In this document: one piece after another, positions 10,030-30,114 of the stretch | Position numbering within the stretch: the first letter of the stretch is position 1 | How the letters are laid out: each line of letters opens with the position of its first letter | From: Globodera rostochiensis | Taxonomy: Eukaryota; Nematoda; Chromadorea; Rhabditida; Heteroderidae | DNA: 64,000 nucleotides | Reading direction: 5' to 3' | Assembly: GCA_018350325.1 (NCBI GenBank) | Contig: JAEVLN010000001.1 | Coordinates: forward strand, 1,973,501 to 2,037,500 | The notes under the pieces: generated by a model | Databases searched by the model: none | What the model was told of the DNA's origin: nothing | What the model saw: the letters and a program-made list of their open reading frames with translations, nothing else | Made by a program: the position numbers and the translations under genes

Positions 10030-12856
10030 GACGTTAGGCGCCTTGGAATATTGTGAGGATTCTTCTACATACATCGAAAGTTTTGATGAAACGTTATGAA
10101 AATTGGCAAAAAACTCTGCTCGAGACGACTTTTTTAATTTTAACACATCCCTTGGGGCGACGACTTATTAGTTCGCTTTCTTTTTTTCTTTTTTGTCCCA
10201 TTAAATTTGTTTGTGCGTCCTTTTGCCCTCCGGGGACACAAAATCTGTTGGCCGCCTTTTATCAGCGGCTCATCTTTCCGTCCTCCGCCAAAAACACAGA
10301 ACGGCGGCGGCGGACGAATGTTTATGAGTGGGGGGGGGGGGGCAGCGACATGTGAACGACTCCTTTACTCCGCCGGAGGGGTTTTAATGCAAACGGGGGG
10401 GGGGGAGGAGGGGGGGGGACATTTGTCCCCCCCCCCCCGCCCCATGGAACGGGGGACGTGCCCATCCATCATATATGTGGCCAAACGCTTTCCTCCTGCT
10501 CGCCGCCGGAGGGGAGGAGGGGGGGCAACTTTTAATTTAACTGAGATTTGCACTTGTCGAGACTGAACGGGGACATTGGCGCGGAGACGGACAAAAAGTC
10601 TCGAGACTGGCCAAGGAAATTCCGCCATTCAGGCTCTTAAAGTAATTGCGGCTTTAATGCTTGGCGGGTATTTTGGCCACTTCAGCACCGCACCTTTCAG
10701 TGCCAGAAAATTTTAAGAACTTGAATTTTTGAGAAAATTTAGGCAACTTTTTAAACATGCACCAACCCAGACAAGCTTAACAAAATTTTATGATGAGAAT
10801 AATGCAAAAGTGTATAAATCGGACAATCCACCCCCCCCCCCAATTTGATAAAAAAAAAAAGAGCGCGCAAGGGAGTCGATTTTGGCCAAGTGTTTGGCGA
10901 TTTCGGCATCGTATCTTATCACAAAAAATGCGGACCAATTTTCGGTCACCCCCCCCCCCCCTCCAGTCACATTATCATTGCCACAGAACACATGAAAGCA
11001 ATCTGTGGGTGGGGGGAATGTTTATATCGATTTTTACCCAAATTTTACCCTTTAAAAATTGAATTTGAAATTTCGATCGATTACATTATTTTTCACATCA
11101 AATTAATAATTTTTTTTTTATTTTAGGCCTTCCATGGATCAATCAACCAATTAAAACATTAAACATTTTTAATTTAAAGCCACTTTTTGATTATTCTCGA
11201 GAATGTTAAGCCGATTGATGCTTTAAACAATACTAAACCACTTTATGGCCTTGTTTGTGTCACGCATCGTTAACCGCCGCCCGCGGACCCTAACTATAAG
11301 GCGTAACAAAAAAAAGTGCCTTGAGAAAAACGCCAAAATGAAATTGCCCCAGGCAAAAAATTATTTGACAACGGACAATGCACAATCAAATTTAACTTTT
11401 CCATATTAATTTAATCTGGTATAAGTACAACGCCAGATCTGTTCCCACGATTGATCAGTGATCAGATAGTTCCCACGCTTGATCAGTCAGTGTTCAAATA
11501 GTTTCCACGCTTATATCTTTTGCCAGATCACTTAACAATTGAGTCACTTTTGAGCAGCATTTACGAGTCCGGTCAATGTCTTGCCGTCAATCAGTCAATA
11601 GCCGTGATCAGGTCAGGATAGTGTCAGAACCAAAAGTCCGATCACTTCCTTTGCACTACTATGTCTCGCATTCTCCAAACTATCGTAGTTCATTCTCGAG
11701 AGTCCGATCATTGATCCGTGCTCTTTCTCGAAAGTCCGGTCATTGATTCGTGCCCTTTTTGAGGGTGCCAAAATGACTTTCCCCCCCCGGGCTAAATGGC
11801 TAAGTCTCGTGCACATAATCCCGCCGCAAATGAAATTGTGCCCATTCACCCAAATCGCCTGCAGGGCAATTACCTCTCAAAAATTGACACGAATGGGCGT
11901 GGTTGAATTGGCTCCCCCCCCCCCAATTTCCCGCCAAAAATCCAAAAATTATGAGTGTTTTGACAACAATTTCCTTCTCACCAAAAATCCGGATTTTTTA
12001 TCAAAATTTTGCGCGCATTTAATTTCCCCCCCCCCCCGTCTAATTGAGACATTTAAAAAATTGAATTAGCAGAAATTGTTTCGCCGCAGGGCAAAAAGAG
12101 CACAAATATTGTCGAGAATGGCGGCACGCGCTTAGGCCTAGCAGGCATGAGATAAATGTCAATTTAAAAAATAATATTTCTTCCAATTTTGTCCAATTTT
12201 AAAAATCGGAAATGTTGAAAGATTTTTTAGCATGTAAATTGCACGCGGTGTTGTTCTTTTCTGTTCTTAGACGCCTTCTTTTTTGGGCCCGTGAGAAAAG
12301 TGTGTGTTATACCCCCGAGGCAATTTGTGCTTTGCCACTTTTTTCCTCCCCCCGACACTTTTAGCCAACTCATTAGCAGTCAGTGGCAAAAATTTTGAAG
12401 GATTTAAAAAGCGGCAAAAAAAGGCGTCGGATAATAATAAATAATAGCATCGTAAATGAGCAGCTGAAAAGGAGGGCATTTAAAAGCACAAAAATAACAC
12501 CACATATTTAAAATATAAACCTATTTATTTTTGTTTGGCACTCAAACTCTCGACAACTCCCCCAAAAAAGGGCCGGGCGGATACTTTTTTGTGCCCGGAT
12601 GCCGGCAGAATCCCCAGCTCAATCAATGCCGAACTTTTTCAAAGAATGGTTGGCCCCAAGCCTTTACAGAATCCCGACTGTCTGATCAATCCCGAATCAA
12701 ACAATGCCCAAAGAAAGAACATCACAAGAAAATCTTTAGGGGGGAGGGGGGCGGTGCCGCGGGTCATTCTCAAACAATTAGCGGTGCAAATGCCGGTGCC
12801 GGCCCAGATCCCGAATTCAATTATAAAAATTGCTCCGATTTATTCGATGTAATAAA
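10030..12856. other. No gene seen; homopolymer-rich DNA
   Basis: Poly-G and poly-C tracts occur around 10330, 10400-10440, 10830, 10950, 11910 and 12030. TGATCA-rich repeats occur at 11450-11620. No exon with conserved coding content is recognisable. Confidence 0.45.
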
Positions 12857-12957
12857 TAGTGTTCGGTCGATACGGGAAAGTACCGAAACTTTTTTGTAAC
12901 GGTACTTTTTCTGTACTTTACCGAATAGTACCGACCGAACCTTCTGGCCGATCACTA
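12857..12957. mobile_element. 101-bp MITE with TAGTG/CACTA ends
   Basis: The ends are TAGTG and CACTA, with inner inverted strings TTCGGTCG and CGACCGAA and several GTACCGAA/TACCG motifs. An exact 8-bp duplication GTAATAAA flanks it (12849-12856 and 12958-12965). Confidence 0.75.
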
Positions 12958-13650
12958 GTAATAAATATGTAATGTATATGTTTGTTACATTTTGTCATCT
13001 TTTAGGCATTTTAGTCCAAATCGCCGGCGGCGAAATTAGCGTTATTTTCTTCTTCTTTATCATCCCGCCAAAGGCCCCCTCTCTTTTTCTGCCTCATTCA
13101 TTCATTTTTCATTCACAGCGCCAATTTTACTCACACCGCCAAATGCGCCGGCGGCGGAACATTTTGTGGCGCCATCTCATCACCATCAAATCCGCCGTTT
13201 TGCCCCAGGCAACATTCTCGAGGTGAAAATTGCCCACGGCACAAACGCGCTGCACAGAATGCGCAAGCGCCGTAGGAAAGACGAGCAGCACCAACAGCAG
13301 CAGCGGCAGAAGAAAGACGTTGAAGACGTATCAGCAGCTGTGCCATCCGTCCGCCGCTTCACTTTTTGTCAGTGTTTACGGTACAAATTCGACAAAATGT
13401 GAATTGAAAGTCCGCCCCCGGGGGTTTATGGGGAAGCAAAAATTGTCGTTTATTTTTTTGTCCGGAACCGTAACCCTGAACAAGTCCGGGCTTTACGATT
13501 ACAGAACCAGGCTCGATACCGTTAATATGTACATTTACGGATCCGGGGAATGTGTGGGTCGAGTGATCAGAATGCAAATGATCAGTGATCAATCTCGAGC
13601 ATAAAATCAGTCACTAAAATTCAGATCAGCAAAAAAGCACTGCTGCTGCT

Positions 13651-19060
<5,410 letters not shown>

Positions 19061-19189
19061 AATGATTGCAATTTTTGTTCATTTATGTTTCTCAAATTTC
19101 CAATCAATCGGACGATGGATCATCAACAAGAAATTCATGAACTTTTGGGGGCATTTCGCGAGCATCGGGCAAATGTTTCGGGGGTTGAT

Positions 19190-19370
19190 TATTAGCGAAT
19201 TTGAGACATCATAACTTTATTTACACTCCACTAAATCAGTTATGCCTTATACCATTGGAAAGCTCTAGATGCATAGAAGCTATTTGTAAAACTAATTAAG
19301 CAATAAATCAAAGTTTAAAAAAGTTATGATCAGATAACCATGAAAATGGCCGATTTTTGGAAAGCGCTGG
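19190..19370. repeat. Possible degenerate relative of foldback family A
   Basis: The pattern CATAACTTT, then CATTGGAAAGCTCT, ATAGAAGC and finally AAAAAAGTTATGATC resembles the core plan of the family A elements. No clear target duplication is visible. Confidence 0.35.
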
Positions 19371-19681
19371 GACTGAACTGGTCCGCTCGTCACTGAACCA
19401 ATGATCTTGGCACGAAAATTCAAAATTATTTTCGGAAAAATGGCGAATATGTAGGTACAAAAATTCAGATGCCTAAAATAGTTTCGTCGAGACTATTTAG
19501 ACGCGAAAATACCAAAATAGGTTTTTCTAAGTCCGGATGTCAGTTAAAACAACAAATTTCCGCGAAAATACCAAAATAGGTGAGACGGGAGAGAAAGTGA
19601 GTGATTGGAGTCCCCTTATATATCATTTTGAAGTTTGGCAGAATCATTCATTTTGTGTATGATTTTGTAACATCCATTTCC

Positions 19682-19689
19682 TATATAAA
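19682..19689 (+). promoter_or_regulatory. TATA box of the small repeat-protein gene
   Basis: TATATAAA lies about 65 bp before the ATG at 19751. This leaves room for a start site near 19712 and a short leader, which is normal core-promoter spacing. Confidence 0.5.
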
Positions 19690-19750
19690 GGCGTCAGTTT
19701 CCCCATTCAGACAACTGTGTCTGCTTCAACTTCAACAACCATCAAACGCC

Positions 19751-20427
19751 ATGATCGACGCCACGTCAATTCCTCTTCAACTGATGGCCATTGTCGGCGC
19801 CGCCGTGCTGGTGATCATCGCCCAATGTTGCGGCTGTGGGAAGAAGGTAGAGTTTTTTTTTTGTCAATTTTTGTTCATTTCAACAATTCCCCTCTTTTTT
19901 TCAGAACGACAAAGCCGAAGTGCCGCCGACGCCAGCGCCTGCCGAGCAGCCAGACGCCGCCTCCAAAAAATCACAGGCCCCAACACCAGCCGCCGTGGAC
20001 CAGATGGGCACTGCCTCCAAAAATGGACCCCCAATTGGTAAGCAATTGGTTGTTCATGTACATTTTATCTGAACAAACTTTTTTTTTAGCAACTACAACG
20101 GGCTACTCGACCGGCGGCGGCGGCGCGGACATGAACATCTTCTCAAAAATGTCAACTGCTGGCGAGCCGAAACCTCCTGCAGCTGATCTGGGCGCCGTCT
20201 CCAAGAAGTCAGCGATCGGACCGACAGCCGCTGCAGCTGATCTGGGCGCCGTCTCCAAGAAGTCAGCGATCGGACCGACAGCCGCTGCAGCTGATCTGGG
20301 CGCCGTCTCAAAGAAGTCACTCGCTCCGACAACCTCTGCAGCTGATCTGGGCGCGACTGTTTGCAATTCGATATACATCAAAAGCTCCGGTGACGAAAGC
20401 GTGTGGATGAAGAACCTTTTTGTGTAA
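19751..20427 (+). CDS. Small membrane-anchored protein with 18-residue repeats
   Basis: I recognise no family. Three exons join in phase: 19751-19846, 19905-20037 and 20090-20427, giving about 188 residues. The ATG is chosen because it follows a TATA box and opens a short N-terminal stretch. One hydrophobic segment (residues about 7-25, LQLMAIVGAAVLVIIAQ) is followed by CCGCGKK, which looks like a signal anchor with possible palmitoylated cysteines next to the membrane. The rest is Pro/Ala/Lys-rich and disordered, with exact tandem units AADLGAVSKKSAIGPTAA. It ends in an unrelated hydrophilic stretch with one Cys. An AATAAA site follows. It could be a surface or secretory-gland protein; that is only a guess from composition. 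Confidence 0.75.
20179..20340 (+). repeat. 54-bp coding tandem repeat, three units
   Basis: The units at 20179-20232 and 20233-20286 are identical; 20287-20340 has diverged at its 3' half. A fourth partial unit follows. The unit is in frame (18 codons), so the copy number can change without a frameshift. Confidence 0.9.
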
Positions 20428-20533
20428 CTCATTGTCTTGATCTGATCGTTTGGACTATACGCCTTTGTGATGTGCCCTTGACCTATGACATTTCCTTCAC
20501 ACACCCCTCGTAAATGTGTTGTGCTTTGTGCGA

Positions 20534-20539
20534 AATAAA
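20534..20539 (+). terminator. Polyadenylation signal AATAAA
   Basis: It lies 107 bp past the stop of the small repeat-protein gene and is the only canonical site before the next gene. Confidence 0.6.
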
Positions 20540-21099
20540 TGTGCGTAAACCATCTTGTGTCACATTCTGTTAGAAAGTTGAAAAAAAAATCCTGGTACCG
20601 AGTCTATCAAAAAGTATCATTTGCCTAGAAAATCCAAAATTTTCACACTCCCCCCCGGCCTGTGAATGCCTATTTTTAGTCCACATTCTTGAATTATTTA
20701 CAAGCACTGTACGTGCCGTGCCATTCAAGTACATAAAAGTCCTTCCTTAATACATTTATTCGTCTGCAAATTGAAGACTGAACAATTCAAAAGTTCCCTA
20801 ATCATTGGCGTAATGTACTTTTTTTTAGAACATTTTTCAAGGCAATCATAGCTTTATGTAAATTGCAACAGTTTTCTTGTTGCTTTTCCGTTACCTATAC
20901 TAGACAAAATCAATGATTTGACAAAAACTGATATCCATATTCGAGATTAGCACCCCTGAACACCCTAGATGTGATGTTTTCATTAGATTTGGTGAGGGGG
21001 GTCATATAAACGAAAAGCAGATTTTCTTTTTTGCAGAGAATATTGTTCAAATCGCTAAAACGATTACTCTCGACTGATCACCATCATTTGTTCACTGGA

Positions 21100-23614
<2,515 letters not shown>

Positions 23615-24019
23615 GATGAATAATTTTGTGAACGACGATTTTGTTTTTTTGGTGTTGTTTCGCGTTCATCTCCACCCCCCCCCCCCCTCCCCCATTCCCT
23701 CCAACCGTCGTTTGTCGATTTTCACTCGCTCTCGTTGTCTCTCTCACACACTCTGTATTTCTCATACGCCCACCATACACACACACACCGCGCACATTTT
23801 TTTTGCAACTACCAAATATTATAGTTTATTTGCGTTGAAAGTTTAAAAACAACTAATTAGCGTTGTCGCCGTGTATATACACCATACACACAATGCCAAC
23901 AAAATTGTGTTGAAGGCCACCGCGACAATACCGCACACAATACTTATTATGTTGTCCAATTTATTCATCAACAACAGCTGTTTTTAGTGTGTATGTAAGA
24001 GAGTGTGTACTGCTCAAAC
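23615..24019 (+). other. CK2 3' UTR and NFS1 5' region
   Basis: It holds a poly-C tract, CT-rich DNA and a stretch (23930-24019) just before the NFS1 ATG. Most of it is repeated in degraded form at 30297-30503. I see no separate gene. The short gap allows co-transcription, but nothing shows it directly. Confidence 0.6.
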
Positions 24020-27000
24020 ATGACGACTTCTTCCATTCCGGCATCCAGCAGTGCCACCTTGCTGTTGCTGCGCCTTGTCGCGCACAAATGCAGTGAACCG
24101 ATGCGATTTGTCGGCGCCGGTCGACGACATTTGCCATCGACGCTCGTCGCCACCGTGGCAAATGCGAGCAGTACAGCAACGACAAGTCAGTCAGCAGCAG
24201 CGACGGTGGTCGCCGAGGAACGCAAGGGTGGCTTGAACATTGCAGTCAACCAGCAGACTGATGTGAATGCAAAGTTGCGTCCGTTGTACATGGACGTACA
24301 GGCGACGACACCAATGGTGGGTGGGAATTGCCAAACACGGGATTTGGATTTGTTCACGGTTGTGAAGTTTTGTTTTTTGTGTACCATTTCGGCACCCACA
24401 GGATGCATTTGGAATTTTGGTTTAGCCTTTCTGAATTTTGTTTTTGGATAAACCTTTCACAAAAAATTGCTTGCAACTGTTGATTATGTGAGAGAACTAA
24501 ACCTGTTGTGTGTGCGCACTCAAACGAGTTCGGGTTTAAAAACGGACAGTAATCGCGTCATTTTCGATTTATTTCATACTTTCTGGAAGTATGTTACAAA
24601 TCAAAGAACAGTTAACAAAATGCAGGACCCGCGAGTGGTTGATGCCATGTTGCCCTATCAGTTCAACGATTTTGGCAATCCGCACAGTCGAACGGTGGGT
24701 GTACGCAGGGCCGTAGCCAGAAAAAAATTTTGGGAGGGGGAATTTGAACCATCTGAGCGCGGCGCTCAAATGGCTTTCCCATTTGAGCGCCGAGGTATTT
24801 TATTTGAAGGAATTTTCAAAAAAGTTTCAAAAATGCAAATTTTTTTTTGATTTTTGATGGCAATTTGTTAAAAAACTGGTCAAAAAATTGTAAAAGTGCA
24901 AAACAAAAGGGTCCCCCCTCTTGTTTTTTTTTTCTCAAATTTCATTTTGGGGGGGGAATTCCCCCCCCCTTCCCCCCCCCCTGGCTACGGCCCTGGGTGT
25001 ACGGTGGGTGTGTGTGTGTGTGTGTGTGTGATCAAAAATTATTCGTTTTGTGATCACTTTTTTCCAGCATGCCTACGGTTGGGAGACGGAGAAGGCGGTG
25101 GACCGTGCCCGTCAACAGATTGCCGACCTGATCGGGGCGGACCCGCGCGAGATCATCTTCACCTCGGGCGCCACCGAGTCCAACAACATTGCTGTCAAGG
25201 GAGTGGCACGCTTCTACAAGGCGGCCAACAAGAACCATGTGATCACCGTGCAGACAGTGGGTGGGGGAGGGGTGACTGTTGTTGGTTATTGTCTGTAGCC
25301 AAAATTGAGAAAACAGCTTCCTGGTCCGGTTTTTAAAATGGAGATATTTCAACGCTTTCAAGTCTACGTTAAATTGTTGCCGTAATTTGTCCCTCTCCTT
25401 TTCCAGGAGCACAAATGTGTGTTGGACTCATGCCGTTTTCTCGAAAATGAGGGCGGCTTCCACGTGACGTACATACCGGTGCAGAACAACGGCGTGATCA
25501 GCATGGAGGTGCTCGAGCAGGCAATACGTCCCGAAACATCGCTCGTCTCCATCATGGCGGTGAACAATGAGATCGGCGTACGGCAACCGCTCAAGGAGAT
25601 CGGTTTGGCCTCCTTTTTTTGTAACCATTTTAACGGGGGGATTTTTTTGGATATTTTTATTATGATTTTTTTGTTGTTGTTATTTTTAATTACATTTGTT
25701 TAAAGTGCAAAATTTAAATTTTCCTGCTGTTATTCGTGCATTTTTTTGCTCGTCAGGTGAGCTATGCCGCAAAAAGAATGTGCATTTTCACACGGACGCG
25801 GCGCAAGCAGTTGGCAAAGTGCCGTTGGATGTTGAGGACCTGAAGATTGATCTGATGTCGATCAGCGGGCACAAAATATACGGTCCAAAAGGTGCCCATT
25901 TTTGGGTTTTGGGGTTAAATTCAGAGTTTGTCCTCCAATTATCCATCGTTTTGATTCAAAAAAAAAAAGTTGTTTTAGGCGTTTTTATTGAGAGTTCATT
26001 ATCATTGCGCAATTTTATAAAAACTTATTGTTTTTTGGTAACGTCGACAAAACCGTTTTTGCCCAGGCATTGGTGCACTGTACGTACGCCGTCGTCCCCG
26101 TGTTCGGGTGGAAGCGCAAATGTCCGGCGGTGGCCAAGAGCGTGGCCTACGCTCCGGCACTGTGCCGGCCCCGTTGGTGGTCGGCATCGGCGAGGCGTGT
26201 GCCATTGCGCAGCGGGAGCGCGAGTTTGACTACGCCCACGTGTCTCGACTGGCCAACCGTCTGATGGACGGCATCAATGCCAGAATGCAGCATGTGGTGC
26301 GCAACGGGGACCCGCACGCGTGGTACCCAGGTCGGTGGTATTGAACAAAAAAAATTTGTTTGAAAAAATTTTTTTCTCTTCAAATTATTCATCTGAAGGT
26401 TGGTTGATCATTTCTGTGATCTAAAAATGTCTTTTTTTTAGGTAAGTAGTGTCCGAGGTGTCGCTAAGTCAATGCTGTGAAGAAAAAAAAATTCTTGTTT
26501 AGGCTGTGTCAACCTTTCCTTTGCGTACATCGAAGGCGAAAGTCTTCTCATGGCATTGAAGGATGTTGCATTGTCGTCGGGCAGTGCGTGCACATCGGCC
26601 AGTCTCGGTAAGAAAAACAAAGGGACGTCTTTTTGGGTTTAAATTTTTAGCAAATCCCCCCCCCCACCCGCCTCGAAATGTAAAATTCATTGAATTTATC
26701 AGAGCGAAATACAAAAAATTTACGAAGACACTTTTTATTATTGGGAAAAAATTGCTTTTGATGATAACAAAAATGGTTCGTTCCTTTTTAGAGCCTTCCT
26801 ATGTGTTGCGTGCCATCGGTACAGATGAAGATCTTGCCCATTCGTCCATCCGGTTCGGCATCGGTCGTTTCACCACTGAGGAGGTAGGGAAGAGGGGGGG
26901 GGGGGGAGGGAGTCAGAACCCCCGAAACCCCAAATTTTCACTGACAAATAGGGAGAATTGATACGGTTCTCATGCAATCAAAATCGTCGTTAAAAACATT

Positions 27001-27160
27001 AAAATTTGAATTAGAAATTTAAAAAAAAACTTCTAAGGAGATTGACTACGTGGTGACAAAATGTGTCCGGGAGGCGCTCCGACTGCGCGACATGTCACCG
27101 CTGTGGGAAATGGTGCAGGAGGGCGTCGACCTGAAGACCATCAAATGGTCTCAGCATTAA
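24020..27160 (+). CDS. NFS1: Mitochondrial cysteine desulfurase NFS1
   Basis: A pyridoxal-phosphate enzyme that takes sulfur from cysteine for Fe-S cluster assembly in mitochondria, with ISD11 and the ISCU scaffold. Nine exons: 24020-24316, 24626-24694, 25068-25256, 25407-25602, 25757-25891, 26067-26330, 26503-26607, 26792-26883 and 27038-27160. All phases join. The first exon carries a Ser/Leu/Arg-rich presequence ([12 protein letters not shown], then LRLVAH) suited to mitochondrial import, followed by [14 protein letters not shown]. Key parts are [23 protein letters not shown], the PLP lysine in [10 protein letters not shown], the catalytic cysteine in [17 protein letters not shown], and the C terminus ending IKWSQH. 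The family is very conserved and the core has full length. A 290-bp hAT element fills most of the first-to-second intron region, and the first exon has a duplicate at 30.5 kb. Confidence 0.97.
24706..24995. mobile_element. 290-bp hAT-type MITE in an NFS1 intron
   Basis: The ends CAGGGCCGTAGCCAG and CTGGCTACGGCCCTG are exact inverted repeats. An exact 8-bp duplication GGTGTACG flanks it (24698-24705 and 24996-25003). Poly-G and poly-C tracts just inside the ends also pair. It inserted four bases downstream of the exon-2 splice donor. A truncated relative begins at 1649. Confidence 0.9.
25003..25030. repeat. GT microsatellite beside the hAT insertion
   Basis: An uninterrupted TG run of about ten units directly follows the right target-site copy of the 24706-24995 element. 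Confidence 0.8.
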
Positions 27161-27554
27161 TTTGGGCACATTTGTCGACACTTTGTCCCCCCGATGAAAT
27201 TTGCGGCATTTTGTCCCCGCTCTCATAATTAAAGTGGCACGATTGCGCGCTATACACATTTTATTTTGGGGCGATGCTTTTTGATGCACAGTATTAATAG
27301 TCAATAAGAGATGCCAATTTGTTCGTCTGTGTCCCGTGATGATTATATTTTAATTCAAAAAGCATTCTCGTCGTCCATTGTTGCTGCCTCGGCATGTTTC
27401 TTTCCGTTATGCACTCATATTTATCTTTACTCCTCTTCATTTTAATGTTTGAAGATGAATTAAAATTGTGTTTTTTTAATTCACTTTTTGGTTTACTGTT
27501 GAGGAAATTAGCAATGGATATGTTGAACGGGAACAAAAATGGGAAAAAAAATTC
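27161..27554. other. NFS1 3' region, no gene seen
   Basis: AT-rich DNA after the NFS1 stop, with the variant signal AATTAAA near 27227. No exon is visible before the mobile element at 27555. Confidence 0.5.
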
Positions 27555-28150
27555 GGCACTTGTTTAGACGGGGGGTTGACGATTTTCCGCGAAACCATGG
27601 GGAGGGGGGGGGGGGGGGGGGGCTTTTGGGTATCCTGGATCGGGATTGCCTAGTGCTCGACACTCTAAATTCATTAAAATTTTTTCTAAAAAACGGGAAT
27701 ATGTAGGTATATCATTTTCGCGCAGTCTTGAGTCCTATCACATTTTTGGTCCACTTGCACTCTTCCGATTTATAAACTCCATTCACGCACTTCTAAAGAA
27801 AAATCAAAATATTTGGGTTGCTTTCACCGCAGATAACTCCCCCCTCACACTCACTTTGAGCGGCTTCTCACCTAGGAAATTTCTGATCAGGCAGGACCTT
27901 GTCTGATGTTCGAACGCTTGTGAGTAGGAGTTGAGAGTTTGTGTCCGCCGGTTGAAATGATTTGTTGCTTTTTTATAATTAATATGATTTAAGTTCTCAT
28001 TAGGGATCGGTGAATTAAGGGATCGCTTTGTTTAGGGAAATTTCTAGCTGGTGGGAGATTAAGATGGCGTGAGATTACGTGATAAAAATAACATGCTACA
28101 TACATTCAATTTTTGCAGAAAATTGTCGACCCCCAGTCTAAACAAGTGCC
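27555..28150. mobile_element. 596-bp TIR element with 8-bp duplication
   Basis: The ends begin GGCACTTGTTTAGAC and are inverted for about 33 bp with few mismatches. An exact 8-bp duplication AAAAATTC flanks it (27547-27554 and 28151-28158). A 20-base poly-G tract lies near the left end. No transposase frame is visible, so it is non-autonomous. It separates NFS1 from the UBE2G gene. Confidence 0.85.
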
Positions 28151-28266
28151 AAAAATTCATTCTCATTTAAAAACAAAAAAGGCACATTATTGAGACTTTC
28201 AAAATCACAAAAAGCTACTATCTATTCGAACCCGGCTCTAACACACCTTTTTTAGTACAACACCAT

Positions 28267-28272
28267 TTTATT
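28267..28272 (-). terminator. Polyadenylation signal of the UBE2G gene
   Basis: AATAAA on the minus strand, about 270 bp past the stop codon of the gene at 28542-29628. Confidence 0.45.
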
Positions 28273-28541
28273 AGCGGTATATACAAATACATATGTAGCA
28301 TAACAGACATGAATCGATCGATCGCCGTTGTGGCTGAAAGACAATGAGACGACATGACATAGGTAGGTGATATGTACAAACAGACAGAGAAGAGAGAAAG
28401 GGGGAGATCAGCAATTGTTAGACATAAATAGTTTGGCCTCCGATCGATCACATGCGCACTTCTGGATCCAATGAACCAAATGTCATCACTCATCAATTCC
28501 ATCCGTCATCATCGTTATTGTGGCGATTCTCCTCATCAGCT

Positions 28542-29628
28542 TCAAAAACTATCCTCCTCATCATCATCGTTGTTGTTTTGGCGATGCTGCTCAACTCCAG
28601 GCCCCATAACATAGTCTTCTTCCTCATTGTGCCGATTCTCCTCAGCATCAATCATTTGGCCAACGATCGGAAGAAATCCATAGTTTTGATCAATGTGCTG
28701 CCGGTGCTCCGCAGCTTCCATCGCTCGCACATCACCGCCGGCGTTGTTGTTTTGTCGATGCTGCTCCAGAAGAAAACCAAAGGGATCGTTGTGCCGATGC
28801 TCCTCCACACGCAAATCATCATCATCGTCGTCGTCATGGTCAATGTAGCGAAGCTCCACCAGTCCTCGTCCTTCATAGTGATTGTTGGTATGGCGCTGCT
28901 CCTCCGCTTCAAACATCTCATTTGATTGCCTCACGCATTGACGCACCGTGTCATTGTAGCCCAATATATCAGTGCGAAACATCAACTGAAATGGGGAACA
29001 CAAATTTTATTTTACAAATTTGTTTTTGTCCTTGAACTCTTACGGCGGCATCCAGGTTGGCGGGACTCTGGAAATTCGGCGTCGACAGCATGGACTGGAC
29101 GGAGATGACAATGGACTCCACCGTCAGCGTGGGTTGCCAACGTTCGGCCGCTTTCTCCTCGCCAAACGGATCATCTCCCTGCTCATGAAGAATGCTGATG
29201 CACACGAGGCCATCTTTGAAAACTAAAAATGGGAATTTTGGCAATGAATGAGTCAATTCAATATCCGAAAAATGTGCGCTCAACTGTTCGGGTGGAGAAC
29301 ATCTGAAAGAAATCGCATCTTCGGCGGGCGCTGCGGGTAGCTTCTTGGGAAGTCGAGTTGGGCCAGAAATGTGCCGCCTTCGCTGAAATAAAAAATGATG
29401 AAAATCAAAAAAGATGGCACCAGATTTGGACTCACTATGGCGTGTCGATTGGGCCGAAGACGACCAGGCGCCACGTGAAAATCTGAAAAAAACGAAATTA
29501 AATTTGCACAAAATCCAATCCCCAAGGCTAACATTGTCGTTAACAATTCCTCGGACAGCGAATCCATCCGGCGGGTTCGCTTGGAGTTCGGCCAGTTGAC
29601 GCATCAGCACTGCAGAGGCGGACGACAT
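28542..29628 (-). CDS. UBE2G-type ubiquitin-conjugating enzyme with acidic tail
   Basis: An E2 that accepts ubiquitin from E1 on a cysteine and passes it on with an E3. Five exons: 29628-29533, 29482-29436, 29382-29285, 29222-29044 and 28985-28542, phases joined, about 287 residues. The UBC fold is clear: QLAELQANPPDGF, WRLVVFGPIDTPYEGG, YPQRPPKMRF, then HPN and the active cysteine in VCISILHEQG. The acidic loop insert after the cysteine (GDDPFGEEKAAERW) is specific to the UBE2G/UBE2R (Cdc34) group. Similarity is split between UBE2G1 (C. elegans ubc-7) and UBE2G2, which act in ER-associated degradation. Those proteins end soon after the core, but here about 120 extra residues follow, acidic with a seven-Asp run and repeated EEHRH/EQHRQ/AEHRQ/EENRH motifs. 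Such a tail recalls Cdc34 in charge but not in sequence. Confidence 0.92.
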
Positions 29629-30114
29629 TGGGAGAAGCCACACACAAACAAATGCACGCAATGCACAGAGACGACGAGTTTCGGTGAAGCTGAAAATAAA
29701 CAAAATAAATAAAAAAAACAACAAAAATGCAATTAATCAATTACCTATTAGAGGGTAGCGAGTGGCCAACGAAAGATTGAAAAATATTGCGTAAAAATTC
29801 ATTCGTTTTATATCCAGAATTTAAAGCAAAACGAAACTTTTTTCTATTAGATAATTTTTCAAAAAAAATTACGTAACGCCAAAGAAATACGAACGTCAAA
29901 GAAAATACGTAACGCCAAAGGATTAAATAGAATTAATTAATAGACTTTTTTCGATTTCGAATTTCGTTTCTCGTCGATCGAAAGAACCGTGCCCTAAGAC
30001 AGACACGTGCTGGTATTTTGGTAATGGTTTCTTTTGCAGGTCCCGAAATTTTTTTTTCTTTGTCAAAAATTTGCGTCCATTCAATTTATCTCGACGAGCG
30101 AAGTTGATTGATAT

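Noticed and set aside
28452..28925. Plus-strand open frame rich in Leu/Val/Ile
   Set aside because: It is the antisense shadow of the last UBE2G exon.
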